Translations under genes and position numbers: made by a program
The notes under the pieces: model-generated
What the model was told of the DNA's origin: nothing
Seen by the model: only the letters and a program-made list of their open reading frames with translations
Databases searched by the model: none
Assembly: GCA_009835985.1 (NCBI GenBank)
Contig: VXWI01000038.1
Location: 1 to 64,000 of the forward strand
Direction: 5' to 3'
DNA: 64,000 bases
Origin: Acidobacteriota bacterium
GTDB lineage: Bacteria > Acidobacteriota > Vicinamibacteria > Marinacidobacterales > Marinacidobacteraceae
In this document: in pieces, positions 44,666 through 54,770 of the stretch
Layout of the letters: every line of letters begins with the position of its first letter
Position numbering within the stretch: the stretch's first letter is position 1

Positions 44666-46593
44666 ACCTTCGCAGTCTGGCCCTGCTGGGGGCCGCGTTC
44701 GCCGCCTGCGGGACCGCGGACGCACCGGACCCGGGCCGGAGCGCCGCGCCGCCCTACGAGGCGATCCAGGTCGAAGCGAACTTCATGGTCCCCATGCGGG
44801 ACGAGGTGCGGCTCGCCACCGACGTCTATCGCCCGGGCCGCGACGGGACGCCGGTGGGCGAACGCCTCCCGGTGCTGCTGCACCGCACGCCGTACAACAA
44901 GGCGTCGGAACGTCTCTCCGCGCAGGCGCGCTGGTTCGCCTCCCACGGCTACGTGGTCGTCGTCCAGGACATGCGCGGCCTCTACTTTTCCGAGGGCCTT
45001 TTCCAGAAGTACCACGAGTTCGACGCCCCCGACGGCTTCGACACCATCGAGTGGATCACCGGGCTCGACTACGCGCTGCCGTCGGTGGGCATGTGGGGCA
45101 CCTCGTACGGTGCCCACACCCAGGCCGATGCGGCGAAGCTGAGCCCGCCGGGCCTCGAGACCCTGGTGCTCACCATGGGGGGCCTGTCGGACGCCTGGAC
45201 CCACAAGGTGCGCAACCACGGCGCCTTCGAGCTGGGCCAGCAGCTCGGCTGGGCGCACAGCCAGCTCGCGGCGGTGACCGACGAGCCGAGCGTCCGGGCC
45301 CGGCTGGAAGCGGAAGGCCCCGCCGACTGGTTCCCGGACACGCCTTTCCGGAAGGGCGAAAACCCGCTTTCCGCGGCGCCGAACTTCGAGGACTACTACC
45401 TCGAGATGCAGAACCACGGGGACTACGACGACTACTTCCGTGGCATCGGCCGCAACTGGGCCGAGTACTACGAGGCGAGTTCCGACATTCCCATGCTCCA
45501 CGTCGGCGGCTGGTACGACTCCTACGCCCCGGGCACCATCCAGAGCTTCCTGGAGCTTTCCCGCGTGAAGTCGGCGCCCATGACCCTCGTCATGGGACCC
45601 TGGACCCACGGAGGCAACAGCCGTTCCTACGCCGGCGACATCGAGTTCGGCGAGTCGGCCGCGATCGAGGACTTCGCCCGGGAGTTCCATCTCCGCTGGT
45701 TCGATGCCCGCCTGAAGGGACAGGGGACCTTCGCCCCGTTCGCGGACGGCCGGCTGACGGCGCCCGGCGGGGTGACCCTGTTCGTCATGGGCGGCGGCGA
45801 CGGCCACCGGGACGAGAACGGTCGGCTCTTCCACGGCGGCGAATGGCGGACCGCGACCACCTGGCCGCTGGAAGGGACGGAATGGACGCCGTTCCACCTG
45901 CGCCGAGGGGGCGGTCTGACCTCCGAGTCAGCGGACGACGACGAAGGATCCTCGGCCTACACCTACGATCCCCAACGCCCGGTCCCCACGATCGGCGGCG
46001 CCTTCTCAGGGGCGCTGAAGCGGGGCGGCTACGACCAGCGCGAGCGGACCTTCCGGTCGCTCTCCGGCGGCTCGGAGAACGGCTTCTTCGGTTCCGAAGC
46101 GGACGGCCGTCGCACTGCGGACCGCAGCGACGTCCTCGTCTTCGAGACCGAGCCGCTTCCGGAGGACATCGAGGTCGTCGGGCCCGTCTCGGCGCGCCTG
46201 TGGGTTTCGTCGAGCGCTCCCGATACCGATTTCACCGCCAAGCTGGTGGACGTCTATCCCCCGAGCGACGACTTTCCCGAGGGGTTCGATCTGAACATCA
46301 CCGACGGCATCCTGCGGGCCCGCTACCGGGACTCCCGGGAGTCCGAATCGCTCATGAATCCCGGGGACATCTACGAACTGGAGATCACCCTCTTCCCGAC
46401 CGCGAACCGTTTCGCGGCCGGCCACCGGATCCGGCTCGAGGTTTCCAGCTCGAACTTCCCTCGCTTCGATCCCAACCCCAACACCGGTGAGCCGCTCGGG
46501 CGCCACACCCGCATGGTTCCGGCGGAGAACGTGATCCACCATTCGGCGGAACGTCCCTCCGCGCTCCTCCTCCCGCTCCAGCCGGGCGAGTAG
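44662..46593 (+). CDS. CocE/NonD family hydrolase (X-Pro dipeptidyl-peptidase-like)
   Basis: VPMRDEVRLATDVYRP, VGMWGTSYGAHTQ (nucleophile Ser), HVGGWYDSYAPGTIQSF. Confidence 0.9.
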   Translation: MNLRSLALLGAAFAACGTADAPDPGRSAAPPYEAIQVEANFMVPMRDEVRLATDVYRPGRDGTPVGERLPVLLHRTPYNKASERLSAQARWFASHGYVVVVQDMRGLYFSEGLFQKYHEFDAPDGFDTIEWITGLDYALPSVGMWGTSYGAHTQADAAKLSPPGLETLVLTMGGLSDAWTHKVRNHGAFELGQQLGWAHSQLAAVTDEPSVRARLEAEGPADWFPDTPFRKGENPLSAAPNFEDYYLEMQNHGDYDDYFRGIGRNWAEYYEASSDIPMLHVGGWYDSYAPGTIQSFLELSRVKSAPMTLVMGPWTHGGNSRSYAGDIEFGESAAIEDFAREFHLRWFDARLKGQGTFAPFADGRLTAPGGVTLFVMGGGDGHRDENGRLFHGGEWRTATTWPLEGTEWTPFHLRRGGGLTSESADDDEGSSAYTYDPQRPVPTIGGAFSGALKRGGYDQRERTFRSLSGGSENGFFGSEADGRRTADRSDVLVFETEPLPEDIEVVGPVSARLWVSSSAPDTDFTAKLVDVYPPSDDFPEGFDLNITDGILRARYRDSRESESLMNPGDIYELEITLFPTANRFAAGHRIRLEVSSSNFPRFDPNPNTGEPLGRHTRMVPAENVIHHSAERPSALLLPLQPGE

Positions 46594-46621
46594 CGGGCGG
46601 GCCGGCGGCGAAGGGGCCTGC

Positions 46622-47449
46622 GTGAACCCGCGGCTTCTCACCCTCGCCCTCATCACCGACGTCTTCCCCGAGCCGGAAGACAACGAACGGCTGCTGGCGC
46701 GGCTTCGCGACGCACGGGCGCGGGGAGCGCAGCTCGCGGTGCTCCCCGAACTGCCGCTGAACCGGTGGGCGCCGGCGACCCGCACCCCGTCGGGCGCCGA
46801 TGCCGAGCCTCCCGCCGGCCCCCGCGCGAGCGCGCTCGCCGCGGCGGCCCGGACGGCGGGGCTTGCGGTGCTGGGCGGAACGATCGCGAGGGATCCGTCC
46901 AGCGGCCGGCGGCACAACACCGCCTTGCTCCTGGATCCGACCGGCAAGGAGCGGTTGCGCTACCGGAAGATCCACCTTCCCGACGAGGAGGGGTATTGGG
47001 AGGCGCATCACTACGAACCGGGCGACCGCCTGCACGCGCCGGTGGACGTCGGCGGATTCGGGATCGGCGTCCAGGTGTGCTCGGACGCCAACCGGCCCCA
47101 GGGGTGCAACGCGCTCGCCGCGATGGGGGCCGAGGTGATCCTGGTGCCGCGCGCGACCCCGGCGGAGAGCTATCCGCGCTGGCGGCTCGTGCTGCGCGCC
47201 GACGCCGTGACCAGTTGCGCCTACGTGGTGTCGGTGAACCGTCCCGGCGCGCCGTCGGGCGGGATCATCGGCGGACCGTCGATGGTCGCGGGTCCATCGG
47301 GCGACGTGTTGCTTGAGACCACGGACCCGGTCGCCGTCGTCACCCTGGAGAAGGCCGCTCTGGAGCATGCCCGGCGGCAGTACCCCGGCTATCTCGACGT
47401 ACGCGCGGATGTCTACGGACGGGCCTGGCGCGATGTCGCCGGGGGGTAG
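46622..47449 (+). CDS. Carbon-nitrogen hydrolase (nitrilase superfamily)
   Basis: AQLAVLPELPLNRW (Glu), RYRKIHLPDEEGYWE (Lys), GIGVQVCSDANRPQGCNALAAMGAEVILVP (Cys). Confidence 0.9.
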   Translation: MNPRLLTLALITDVFPEPEDNERLLARLRDARARGAQLAVLPELPLNRWAPATRTPSGADAEPPAGPRASALAAAARTAGLAVLGGTIARDPSSGRRHNTALLLDPTGKERLRYRKIHLPDEEGYWEAHHYEPGDRLHAPVDVGGFGIGVQVCSDANRPQGCNALAAMGAEVILVPRATPAESYPRWRLVLRADAVTSCAYVVSVNRPGAPSGGIIGGPSMVAGPSGDVLLETTDPVAVVTLEKAALEHARRQYPGYLDVRADVYGRAWRDVAGG

Positions 47450-47464
47450 GGGCGGGGGAACCGG

Positions 47465-48919
47465 TCAATCGCCCCGCCGGGGGAAGGCGAGCGAGCCGGC
47501 GATCGCCACCCCGGCGTTCAGCATTGCCCCGAGCAGGCCGGCGTGGACGCCGCCGATCTTCCCGTAGCCGGCGAGGGTGAGACCGGCTGCCAGCAGGGTC
47601 CCGCAGATCACGCCGGCGAGCGCCGCCTTCGCCGAAAGGCGTGGCCAGGTGAGTCCGAGCACGAAGACCGGCGCCGCCTGCACCAGTAGCTCCATCTTGA
47701 GTTCGAGCAGACCCCAGAGGCTGATCCGCGGGGTGAGCGCGATCGCCACGAGCACGCCCATGATGGCGAGCGAGAAGCCCTTGCCGATGCGGGTGATGCG
47801 CGCCTCCTCCACCACGGCACCGTTCCGCCGGCGCAGCACCGGCGCCACGAAGTCCTTGGCGAGCATGGACGAGAGGGTCAGTAGCACCGAGTCCGCGGTG
47901 GACATGATCGCGGCGACGACGCCGACCACGGTCAGGATGCACATCCAGAACATCCACTCGGACTCGGACGCCCAGCCGCGCAGGAGCGCCGGGAGGACCT
48001 GGTCGGCGGCAACGCCGCTCAGCCCGCTCAGCCGCGGGAGCGCCAGGATGCCGACCAGGAAGACGGGCAGGGTGGTGAGGAAGGGGAGAAAGGCCAGGAC
48101 CGAGAGCGCCTTCCGAAGCGAAGCGCCGCTACGGGCGGCGAAGATGCGCTGGATGGCCTGCGGATAGACGGCGCCGGAAAAGCCGATCAGCAGGAGGGTG
48201 CTCGCCCAGGTGGCCTGCATCGTGGCGTCCGGCCGGAAGCCCTTCGCCGGCTCGTTCTCGAGCACCCAGGCGGTGGCCGCCCCGACGCTCTCTCCCGAGA
48301 ACACGGTGGCGGCCAGGAGCCCGAAGAGTCCGATCGCGAGCAGGATTCCCTGCAGGCAGTCGGTCCAGGCGACGGCCCGGAGTCCGCCGAGGAGTTCGTA
48401 ACCGAGGATCGCGGCGGTGAGGACCAGCACGCCGGCCGCGTAGGGGATGGCGCCGTCGGAGAGACCCGCCACGACGTGTCCCATGGCCATGAGCTGCGCC
48501 AGCAGGTAGTTGGCGATGGCTGCCGCCATCACCAGGTTCGTGATCCGCGTGAGTCCGGGGTGTCCGAACCGGTGGTCGAGCCAGTCCGCCGGGGTGACGA
48601 AGCGGTGGCGCTCCGAAGCGGCCCGCAACCGCGGCGCGATCACCAGATAGACGACCACGATGGCCAGCATGAAGCCGACGCTCATCACCCACGGGAACCC
48701 GACCCGGTAGGCCTCGCCGGGATAGCCGACCAGGGTGTTGCCGCTGTACTGGGTGGCGTAGAGGGTGAAGAGCAGGACGACGCCGCCCAGACCACGCCCG
48801 GCGAGATAGAAGTCGGCGAGTGACTCCGAAGCGCGGGCGGCGCGCGCCCGGATGCCGAGAAAGGCCAGCACCGCGATGTAGGCGGCGAGGGCGGCGACCA
48901 CCGTTGGCCCGAACTCCAT
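47465..48919 (-). CDS. Sodium:solute symporter family protein
   Basis: GVVLLFTLYATQYSGNTLVGYPGEAYRVGFPWV, ADWLDHRFG, MSTADSVLLTLSSMLAKDFV. Confidence 0.92.
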   Translation of the reverse strand: MEFGPTVVAALAAYIAVLAFLGIRARAARASESLADFYLAGRGLGGVVLLFTLYATQYSGNTLVGYPGEAYRVGFPWVMSVGFMLAIVVVYLVIAPRLRAASERHRFVTPADWLDHRFGHPGLTRITNLVMAAAIANYLLAQLMAMGHVVAGLSDGAIPYAAGVLVLTAAILGYELLGGLRAVAWTDCLQGILLAIGLFGLLAATVFSGESVGAATAWVLENEPAKGFRPDATMQATWASTLLLIGFSGAVYPQAIQRIFAARSGASLRKALSVLAFLPFLTTLPVFLVGILALPRLSGLSGVAADQVLPALLRGWASESEWMFWMCILTVVGVVAAIMSTADSVLLTLSSMLAKDFVAPVLRRRNGAVVEEARITRIGKGFSLAIMGVLVAIALTPRISLWGLLELKMELLVQAAPVFVLGLTWPRLSAKAALAGVICGTLLAAGLTLAGYGKIGGVHAGLLGAMLNAGVAIAGSLAFPRRGD

Positions 48920-48920
48920 G

Positions 48921-49148
48921 TCAACCGTCCGTTCCGGTGTCCCCGTCGTCCCAGAGCCGGCGCGCGGCGAACGAAACCAGGCAGCTCACCGCGAAGGTGC
49001 AGGCGAGCGAAATGACCGCCCAGGACGGCAGTCCGAGGATGATCGACGGCTTCCCGGCGCCGAACCACCACGGGATCGAGCACGCGTAGAGCGCCGCGAT
49101 GACGACAAAGAGCCAGGGATGGCTCAGCGGGTCGCGCCGCAGCTTCAT
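48921..49148 (-). CDS. Small two-TM membrane protein accompanying the symporter
   Basis: MKLRRDPLSHPWLFVVIAALYACSIPWWFG...GLPSWAVISLACTFAVSCLVSFAARRLW; adjacent to SSS gene. Confidence 0.65.
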   Translation of the reverse strand: MKLRRDPLSHPWLFVVIAALYACSIPWWFGAGKPSIILGLPSWAVISLACTFAVSCLVSFAARRLWDDGDTGTDG

Positions 49149-49225
49149 GCGCGCCGACGATACGGCAGTTTGCCGGGGAAACGGAAAAGGGCTGCGGGAT
49201 ACTCTCGTTCTCCGGAGGTTCCTCC

Positions 49226-50446
49226 ATGTCGCACCGCCTTCTCGCCCTGCTCGCACTCTCGGCCGCGATCGCGCTTCCGGCCGTCGCCCAGGAACCGGAT
49301 CTGGCCCTCGTCGGCGGTTCCGTCCTCGACGTCCGCGAAGGCACCATGTCCCGGGCGAACGTGCTCGTCGGGGACGGACGGATTCTCTCGGTGGGCGCCG
49401 AGATGCCCCCGGACGGCATCGAAACCCTCGACGTCACCGGCAAGTTCGTGCTTCCGGGGTTCATCGACGCCCACACCCACGCGAGCCAGCTCTCCGAAGT
49501 GCGGCGCGCCCTCGAGTCCGGCGCCACCACGCTCCGGAGCGCGAGCGTGGGGTCCTACCGCGATGTCGCGATCGGCCGGATGGTGGCCGCCGGGCACCTC
49601 GCCGGTCCCGACTACCTGGGGGCCGGGGTGTTCGTGACCCCGAACCTCGGAGAGGCCCGGCTTGCCTCCGAGAGCCTCCTCGGGATCTCGGATGACATCC
49701 GCAGTGACGAGGACCTCCGGATGCTGGTGCGGGTGAACGCCGAGAACGGCGTCCGGGCGGTCAAGACCCGGGCGACCGAGCGGGCCGGCCTGCCGGATAC
49801 GGACCCGAGGAAGCAGGTCTTCTCCGAGGCGCAGCTCCGGGCCATCGTGGAGGAAGCCACGGCCCTCGGCCTTCCGGTGCTCTGCCACGCGCACGGCGAC
49901 GAGGGCGCCCGCGCCGCCGTGCTCGCCGGAGTCGCGAGCATCGAGCACGGCACTTTCCTGAGCCGGGAGACGCTCGAGCTGATGGCGGAACGGGGTACCG
50001 CGCTGGTCCCCACCTACACCACCCTCGTCGATCTCGACGAGCCGGGCGGGGACTACGACCACCCGGTGCTGACCCTGCGGGCGGACTTCATGGTGCCCCG
50101 CATGGAGCAGACGATGCGGATGGCGCAGGAACTCGGGGTCCGCATGATCACCGGTAGCGACACCAGCTACGGCCCGGACAGCGTCAGCCGCGTCGGGGTG
50201 GAAGTCGCGAACTTCGTGAAGGTCGGGCTGAGCCCGATCGAGGCCATCCGCGGGGCGACCCTCTACAGTGCGGAACTGCTCGGCATTGCCGACGACACCG
50301 GCGTGATCGAGCCCGGCAAGGAGGCGGACCTCATCGTGGTGGTGGAGGATCCGCTGGAGAACATCGCCGCGATCCAGGACGTGGTCGCGGTGGTCTCGAA
50401 CGGCCGCGTGGCAGTGAACCGGCTTCCCTTCGAGGTCGTCGAATAG
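49226..50446 (+). CDS. Amidohydrolase family protein, exported
   Basis: VLPGFIDAHTHASQL, LCHAHGDEGARAAVLAGVASIEHGTFLS, TGSDTSYG, EPGKEADLIVV. Confidence 0.92.
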   Translation: MSHRLLALLALSAAIALPAVAQEPDLALVGGSVLDVREGTMSRANVLVGDGRILSVGAEMPPDGIETLDVTGKFVLPGFIDAHTHASQLSEVRRALESGATTLRSASVGSYRDVAIGRMVAAGHLAGPDYLGAGVFVTPNLGEARLASESLLGISDDIRSDEDLRMLVRVNAENGVRAVKTRATERAGLPDTDPRKQVFSEAQLRAIVEEATALGLPVLCHAHGDEGARAAVLAGVASIEHGTFLSRETLELMAERGTALVPTYTTLVDLDEPGGDYDHPVLTLRADFMVPRMEQTMRMAQELGVRMITGSDTSYGPDSVSRVGVEVANFVKVGLSPIEAIRGATLYSAELLGIADDTGVIEPGKEADLIVVVEDPLENIAAIQDVVAVVSNGRVAVNRLPFEVVE

Positions 50447-50478
50447 CGGCGGGTCGAGAGTTCCGGCAGACGCCGGCC

Positions 50479-51135
50479 TCACTCCTTCCGGTACGCCCTC
50501 CCGATCTCGACCGGCGGCGTCAGCCGCTGGGCTTCGTACGGCGCCGCGTGAATCGCCCGCACCACGTCCATGCCATCGATCACCCTGCCGAACGCGGCGA
50601 AGCCCTGGCCGTCGGGGTTCCGCATGCCTCCGAAATCGAGGGACGGCTGGTCGCCGATGCAGATGAAGAAGCTGTCGGTGGCGGTGTCCGGGCCGGTGCG
50701 CCCCATCGAGACAGCTCCATCAACATGCCTGAGCCCGGTCTCGCTGGTCCGCTCGAGCGCGATCGCGGGGAAGGGATCCGCTGCCGCATCGGGATTGCGG
50801 CCGCCCTGAATGACCGCGATCCGGATGGAGTCGCCGGGCTGGTTGTCCGCGTGCACCGTTCGGAAGAAAGTCCCGCCGTCGTAGTGCCCGCCGTCCAGGT
50901 AGCGGAGGAAGTTGCTTGCGGTCCGGGGAGCTCGGCCGACATCGACCTCCAGTTCGAAGGCGCCCATTTCGGTTTCGATGACGACCCGGACCGGATCGTC
51001 GGGTGGTGGCTCGGCGACGCCGACATTGCCGGCCCCGAACGCCACGGGGAGCAGGAGGGCGGCAATCCCCCATCGAGGGGTGGCGTGGCTGGACCCGCGC
51101 TCAGGGGGGCTCTCTGCCCGATGATTTCTCCGCAT
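50479..51135 (-). CDS. Cyclophilin-type peptidyl-prolyl cis-trans isomerase, exported
   Basis: VVIETEMGAFELEVD, ASNFLRYLDGGHYDGGTFFRTV, GFAAFGRVIDGMDVV. Confidence 0.9.
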   Translation of the reverse strand: MRRNHRAESPPERGSSHATPRWGIAALLLPVAFGAGNVGVAEPPPDDPVRVVIETEMGAFELEVDVGRAPRTASNFLRYLDGGHYDGGTFFRTVHADNQPGDSIRIAVIQGGRNPDAAADPFPAIALERTSETGLRHVDGAVSMGRTGPDTATDSFFICIGDQPSLDFGGMRNPDGQGFAAFGRVIDGMDVVRAIHAAPYEAQRLTPPVEIGRAYRKE

Positions 51136-51260
51136 GCCTCTCCCGTCCTCTTGCCAGCGTGATCGGCGCCCCCAAGGGTACCGGTCTCTCCGTCTCGTCG
51201 CCGGCTGGTTGTCCACTGGCCTCATCGAAATCCAGTAGCTGCGACTTCGCAAACTAGACT

Positions 51261-52436
51261 GTGATCGATTTGAGCGCACCATCCATCTGCATCCACGACA
51301 CCGAAACACAGGCTGAAATCCGACGGGCCGTCCGCGAATTCGCGGCCACCGAGATCCTGCCGCACGCCTCGCGCTGGGACGAAGAAGAGTCGTTTCCCGG
51401 TGAAACCGTCCGGAAACTCGGCGAGTTGGGTTTCCTGGGCCCCATCTTCCCCGAGAAGTACGGCGGCGCCGGTTTCAACTACGCCGAGTACGCGGTGCTG
51501 GTCGAAGAGCTGGCCCGCGCGGATGCGTCGGTGGCGATCACCGTGGCCGCTCATGTTTCGCTCGCCGCGAATCACGTCTTCGAGCAGGGGACCGAGGAGC
51601 AGAAGGCCCGGTACCTCGTTCCGCTCGCGACCGGTGAAGCTCTGGGAGCATGGAGCCTCACCGAGCCGGGGGCCGGCAGCGACGCGGGCGGTACCCGCAC
51701 CACCGCGGTCCGCGACGGCGACGACTGGATCCTGAACGGGAGCAAGACCTTCACGACCAACGGTTCGCAGGCGGACGTCGCCATCTGCATGGCTTCGAGC
51801 GAACCGGACCTCAGGAGCCACGGGATCTCCGCCTTCATCGTGGAGCGCGGGACTCCCGGGTTCCGCACCGGCCGGAAAGAGAAAAAGCTCGGGCACCGGG
51901 CGTCGGATACGTCCGAAATGGTCTTCGAGGACTGTCGGGTGCCGGACGCGAATCGACTGGGGCCGCCTGGGACTGGGTTCAAGGCGGCGATGAAGGTGCT
52001 CGACGGAGGCCGGATCAGCATCGCGGCGCTCTCCCTCGGCATCGCCGAGGCGGCCCTGGAGTGCGCCGTCGACTACGCCAGGGAGCGGCGCCAGTTCGAC
52101 CGGCCGATTTCCGACTTCCAGGGAGTGCGGTTCCCGCTGGCGGACTCCAAGCTGGAGATCGAGGCGTCACACCTCCTGATCCAGCGGGCGGCCGCGCTCA
52201 AGGACTCCGGCGCCACGACGAAGAGCGAATCGGCGATGGCCAAGCTGTACGCCAGCGAAACCGCGGTCCGGGTGACGAACCGCGCCGTCCAGGTGTTGGG
52301 AGGCTACGGATACATCCGGGACTACCCGGCCGAGCGCTACCTCCGGGATGCGAAGCTCATGACCATCGGGGAGGGGACCTCGGAGATCCAGCGGCTGCTC
52401 ATCGCCCGGCCCCTGCTCGGGCGGATCGGTATCTGA
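51261..52436 (+). CDS. Acyl-CoA dehydrogenase
   Basis: [82 protein letters not shown]. Confidence 0.95.
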   Translation: MIDLSAPSICIHDTETQAEIRRAVREFAATEILPHASRWDEEESFPGETVRKLGELGFLGPIFPEKYGGAGFNYAEYAVLVEELARADASVAITVAAHVSLAANHVFEQGTEEQKARYLVPLATGEALGAWSLTEPGAGSDAGGTRTTAVRDGDDWILNGSKTFTTNGSQADVAICMASSEPDLRSHGISAFIVERGTPGFRTGRKEKKLGHRASDTSEMVFEDCRVPDANRLGPPGTGFKAAMKVLDGGRISIAALSLGIAEAALECAVDYARERRQFDRPISDFQGVRFPLADSKLEIEASHLLIQRAAALKDSGATTKSESAMAKLYASETAVRVTNRAVQVLGGYGYIRDYPAERYLRDAKLMTIGEGTSEIQRLLIARPLLGRIGI

Positions 52437-52455
52437 CCCCGGCGGAGGGTCTGCC

Positions 52456-53655
52456 TTGGTTTGCGACGCGAAGGGCGGCGCCGGGATGTTCCACGAAGTG
52501 GCCGCCGGCGACCGCCGCGCCCTGGGCCGCGCCATCACCCTGGTGGAAGGCGGGGCCGCGGGAGCCCGCGAAGCCGCGCTGGCGCTCGATTGGCCGGAAC
52601 GGGCCCGGGTGATCGCCCTGACCGGTCCGCCGGGGGTAGGAAAAAGCGAACTGGCGAATCGCCTGGCGGCGTCCCTCGTCGAAACAGGCCGTCGGGTGGC
52701 CGTGCTGGCCGTGGACCCTTCGAGCCCCGAAACGGGTGGCGCCCTGCTGGGCGACCGGGTGCGGTTCACGGGAGACTCGACTGCGGTCTTCTTTCGGAGC
52801 ATGGCGGCGCGCGACGGGGAAGCGGGTCTGGCGCCTGAGGTGCCCGCGGTACTGAGGCTGCTGGCCGCCGGCGGCGCGGAGCGCATCCTGCTCGAAACAG
52901 CCGGCGTAGGGCAGGGTGACGATTCGGTCCTGCGCCTTGCCGATCTCGGAATCGCGGTCACCGCGGCCGGTCTGGGAGACGCGGTGCAAGCCGCCAAGGC
53001 CGGGCTCTTCGAGGTGGCCGATTTCGTGGTCGTGAACCAGGCCGATCGGCCCGGGGGGGAGGCGATGGCCGCTTCGTTCCGGGCCTTGCGGCCGGGTCCC
53101 GTGTTTCTGACCTCGGCGCGCGAGGGCACGGGGGTGGAGGATCTGCGGGCGGCGGCGGAAGCCGAACTCGAGGCGCGTCCTCCGCTGGACCGTTCAGGAA
53201 TGGCGGAAGGACACGGGTCGAAGGCGGGCACACCGGGTCCGGCGATCGGCCTGCACCACGTCGGCATCGCGGTGAAGGACGGGAGCCGGGCGGCCGAACT
53301 CTGGCGGGCTCTGCTCGGTTTGCGCGAAACGGGCCGCTACCGGGTGGACGAGTTCGGGGTCTTGGCTTTCTTCCTGGCCCCGGACGGTGAGCGGACGCCT
53401 GCCGGAGGGCTGCTCGAGCTGCTGGAACCCACGACCGCGGACAGTCCGGTCTCCGGATACCTGGAGCGGCGAGGGGAGGGGCTCCACCATGTCTGTTTCG
53501 AAGTCGAGGACATCCACGCGACCCTCCGGGCTCTGGAAGCGCGTGGGGTTCGGCTGGTAGACCGGGAGCCGCGCCGCGGGGCCGGCGGCCACCTGGTCGC
53601 CTTCATCCATCCGGCGAGCGCCGGCGGGGTGTTGCTCGAACTGAAACAGGCCTAG
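52456..53655 (+). CDS. Fusion: MeaB/ArgK-type G3E GTPase + methylmalonyl-CoA epimerase (VOC)
   Basis: GPPGVGKSELANRLAASL, VLAVDPSSPETGGALLGDRVRF, LLETAGVGQ, VVVNQADR; then GLHHVGIAVKDGSRAAELWRALLGL...LHHVCFEVEDIHATLRALEARGVRLVD...GVLLEL. Confidence 0.88.
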   Translation: MVCDAKGGAGMFHEVAAGDRRALGRAITLVEGGAAGAREAALALDWPERARVIALTGPPGVGKSELANRLAASLVETGRRVAVLAVDPSSPETGGALLGDRVRFTGDSTAVFFRSMAARDGEAGLAPEVPAVLRLLAAGGAERILLETAGVGQGDDSVLRLADLGIAVTAAGLGDAVQAAKAGLFEVADFVVVNQADRPGGEAMAASFRALRPGPVFLTSAREGTGVEDLRAAAEAELEARPPLDRSGMAEGHGSKAGTPGPAIGLHHVGIAVKDGSRAAELWRALLGLRETGRYRVDEFGVLAFFLAPDGERTPAGGLLELLEPTTADSPVSGYLERRGEGLHHVCFEVEDIHATLRALEARGVRLVDREPRRGAGGHLVAFIHPASAGGVLLELKQA

Positions 53656-53702
53656 GAATCCGCTGGGAAACCGGACGACGAAGGCGGATACCCTTCGTTC
53701 GC

Positions 53703-54440
53703 ATGAAGCCCGCACTCTCGTTCCGGCGTGACCTGCTGATGCTCGTGAGTGGCGTCCCGGTCGCCTATGCGCTCGGGCTGTGGATGGGGTCGATGGGGCT
53801 GGGCGCCGCTCGCTGGCTGCTTCCCCTGCTGCTCGCTGCTCCGGCAATTCATGGACTCTGGCGGTATCTGGGGGAGGGACGCCGCGCGGAGGCGGTCCGG
53901 CTGATGCTCGGCTGGGCGGCCGCGCTGGCCGTTTTCGGACCGATCGCGATGGCGATGGCGCCCTCTGCCGCGGAAGGCGCGGTATTCCGGGGCGCCGGCT
54001 ACAGCGACGAGATGATGACCTGGCTGGCCACCGGAGAAGGCGCCGAAGGCGACATCCGGCTCTTCCTGCCGATCCATCTGCAGCGGCTTCTGATCTTCGT
54101 CCCGCTCTCCCTCTTGAGCGGCGGCGCGCTCGGACTCCTGATGGGCGCGGTGATGCTGAACTTCATGGACTTCTTCGTGGCTTCGTACGCCGTGGCGGCG
54201 AGCGGAGTCCCGTCGGCCCTCGCCTGGTTCCCCTGGGCCCTCTGCCGGGTGGCCGGGTTCGTGATCCTCGGGGTCGTTTGCGCCGAACCGTTGGTACGGC
54301 GGCTCGGCAAGACCGCCGCGCCACTCGAACCGGGCCGGCGCCGGCTGCTCTATGTGGCGGGGGGACTCCTGGTCGCCGACATCGCGCTCAAGGCCGCGCT
54401 CGCCCCCATGTGGGGACGTTTCCTGGCGGGGTTTCTCTAG
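53703..54440 (+). CDS. Conserved hypothetical multi-pass membrane protein
   Basis: Several hydrophobic TM segments; no recognised family. Confidence 0.65.
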   Translation: MKPALSFRRDLLMLVSGVPVAYALGLWMGSMGLGAARWLLPLLLAAPAIHGLWRYLGEGRRAEAVRLMLGWAAALAVFGPIAMAMAPSAAEGAVFRGAGYSDEMMTWLATGEGAEGDIRLFLPIHLQRLLIFVPLSLLSGGALGLLMGAVMLNFMDFFVASYAVAASGVPSALAWFPWALCRVAGFVILGVVCAEPLVRRLGKTAAPLEPGRRRLLYVAGGLLVADIALKAALAPMWGRFLAGFL

Positions 54441-54466
54441 GAGCGCCGGCCTCCGGCCGGCATCAC
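54440..54466. repeat. Third, near-identical copy (25/27) of the 27-bp palindromic repeat arm
   Basis: GGAGCGCCGGCCTCCGGCCGGCATCAC versus the arm at 26424-26450. Confidence 0.8.
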
Positions 54467-54476
54467 ATCCCGCCGG

Positions 54477-54551
54477 TGGTGGGCGATGCAGGATTTGAAC
54501 CTGCGACTTCTACCGTGTGAAGGTAGCACTCTCCCGCTGAGTTAATCGCCC
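54477..54551 (-). tRNA. tRNA-Val (anticodon CAC), CCA encoded
   Basis: Minus strand GGGCGATTAACTCAGCGGGAGAGTGCTACCTTCACACGGTAGAAGTCGCAGGTTCAAATCCTGCATCGCCCACCA folds as a cloverleaf; anticodon stem CTACC/GGTAG. Confidence 0.96.
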
Positions 54552-54693
54552 GTTCCCGGGTGCCGCCGGCGTCTCCAAACGGAGGATGTGGCCCGGCGAC
54601 GGAAGGCTGGGACGCTAGCAATCCGCCTGTTTCCCGTCAACCCGCCGAGGGTGGGTGCGGGGTGGAAGAGCCCGCTGTGAAGGCGTTGTGGAG

Positions 54694-54745
54694 TCACGAC
54701 GTGCGCGGCGCGGAGTGCCGCGCGTGCCGGTCTGAAGGCCGCTAC
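54694..54745. repeat. Dispersed imperfect repeat related to 10368-10421
   Basis: TCACGACGTGCGCGGCGCGGAGTGCCGCGCGTGCCGGTCTGAAGGCCG aligns with TCACGACGTTCGCGGCGCAGAGCGCCGCGGTGCCGGTCTGGAGACCGG. Confidence 0.7.
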
Positions 54746-54770
54746 CGCGAGAACCGGCCGGCGGTCCCAA

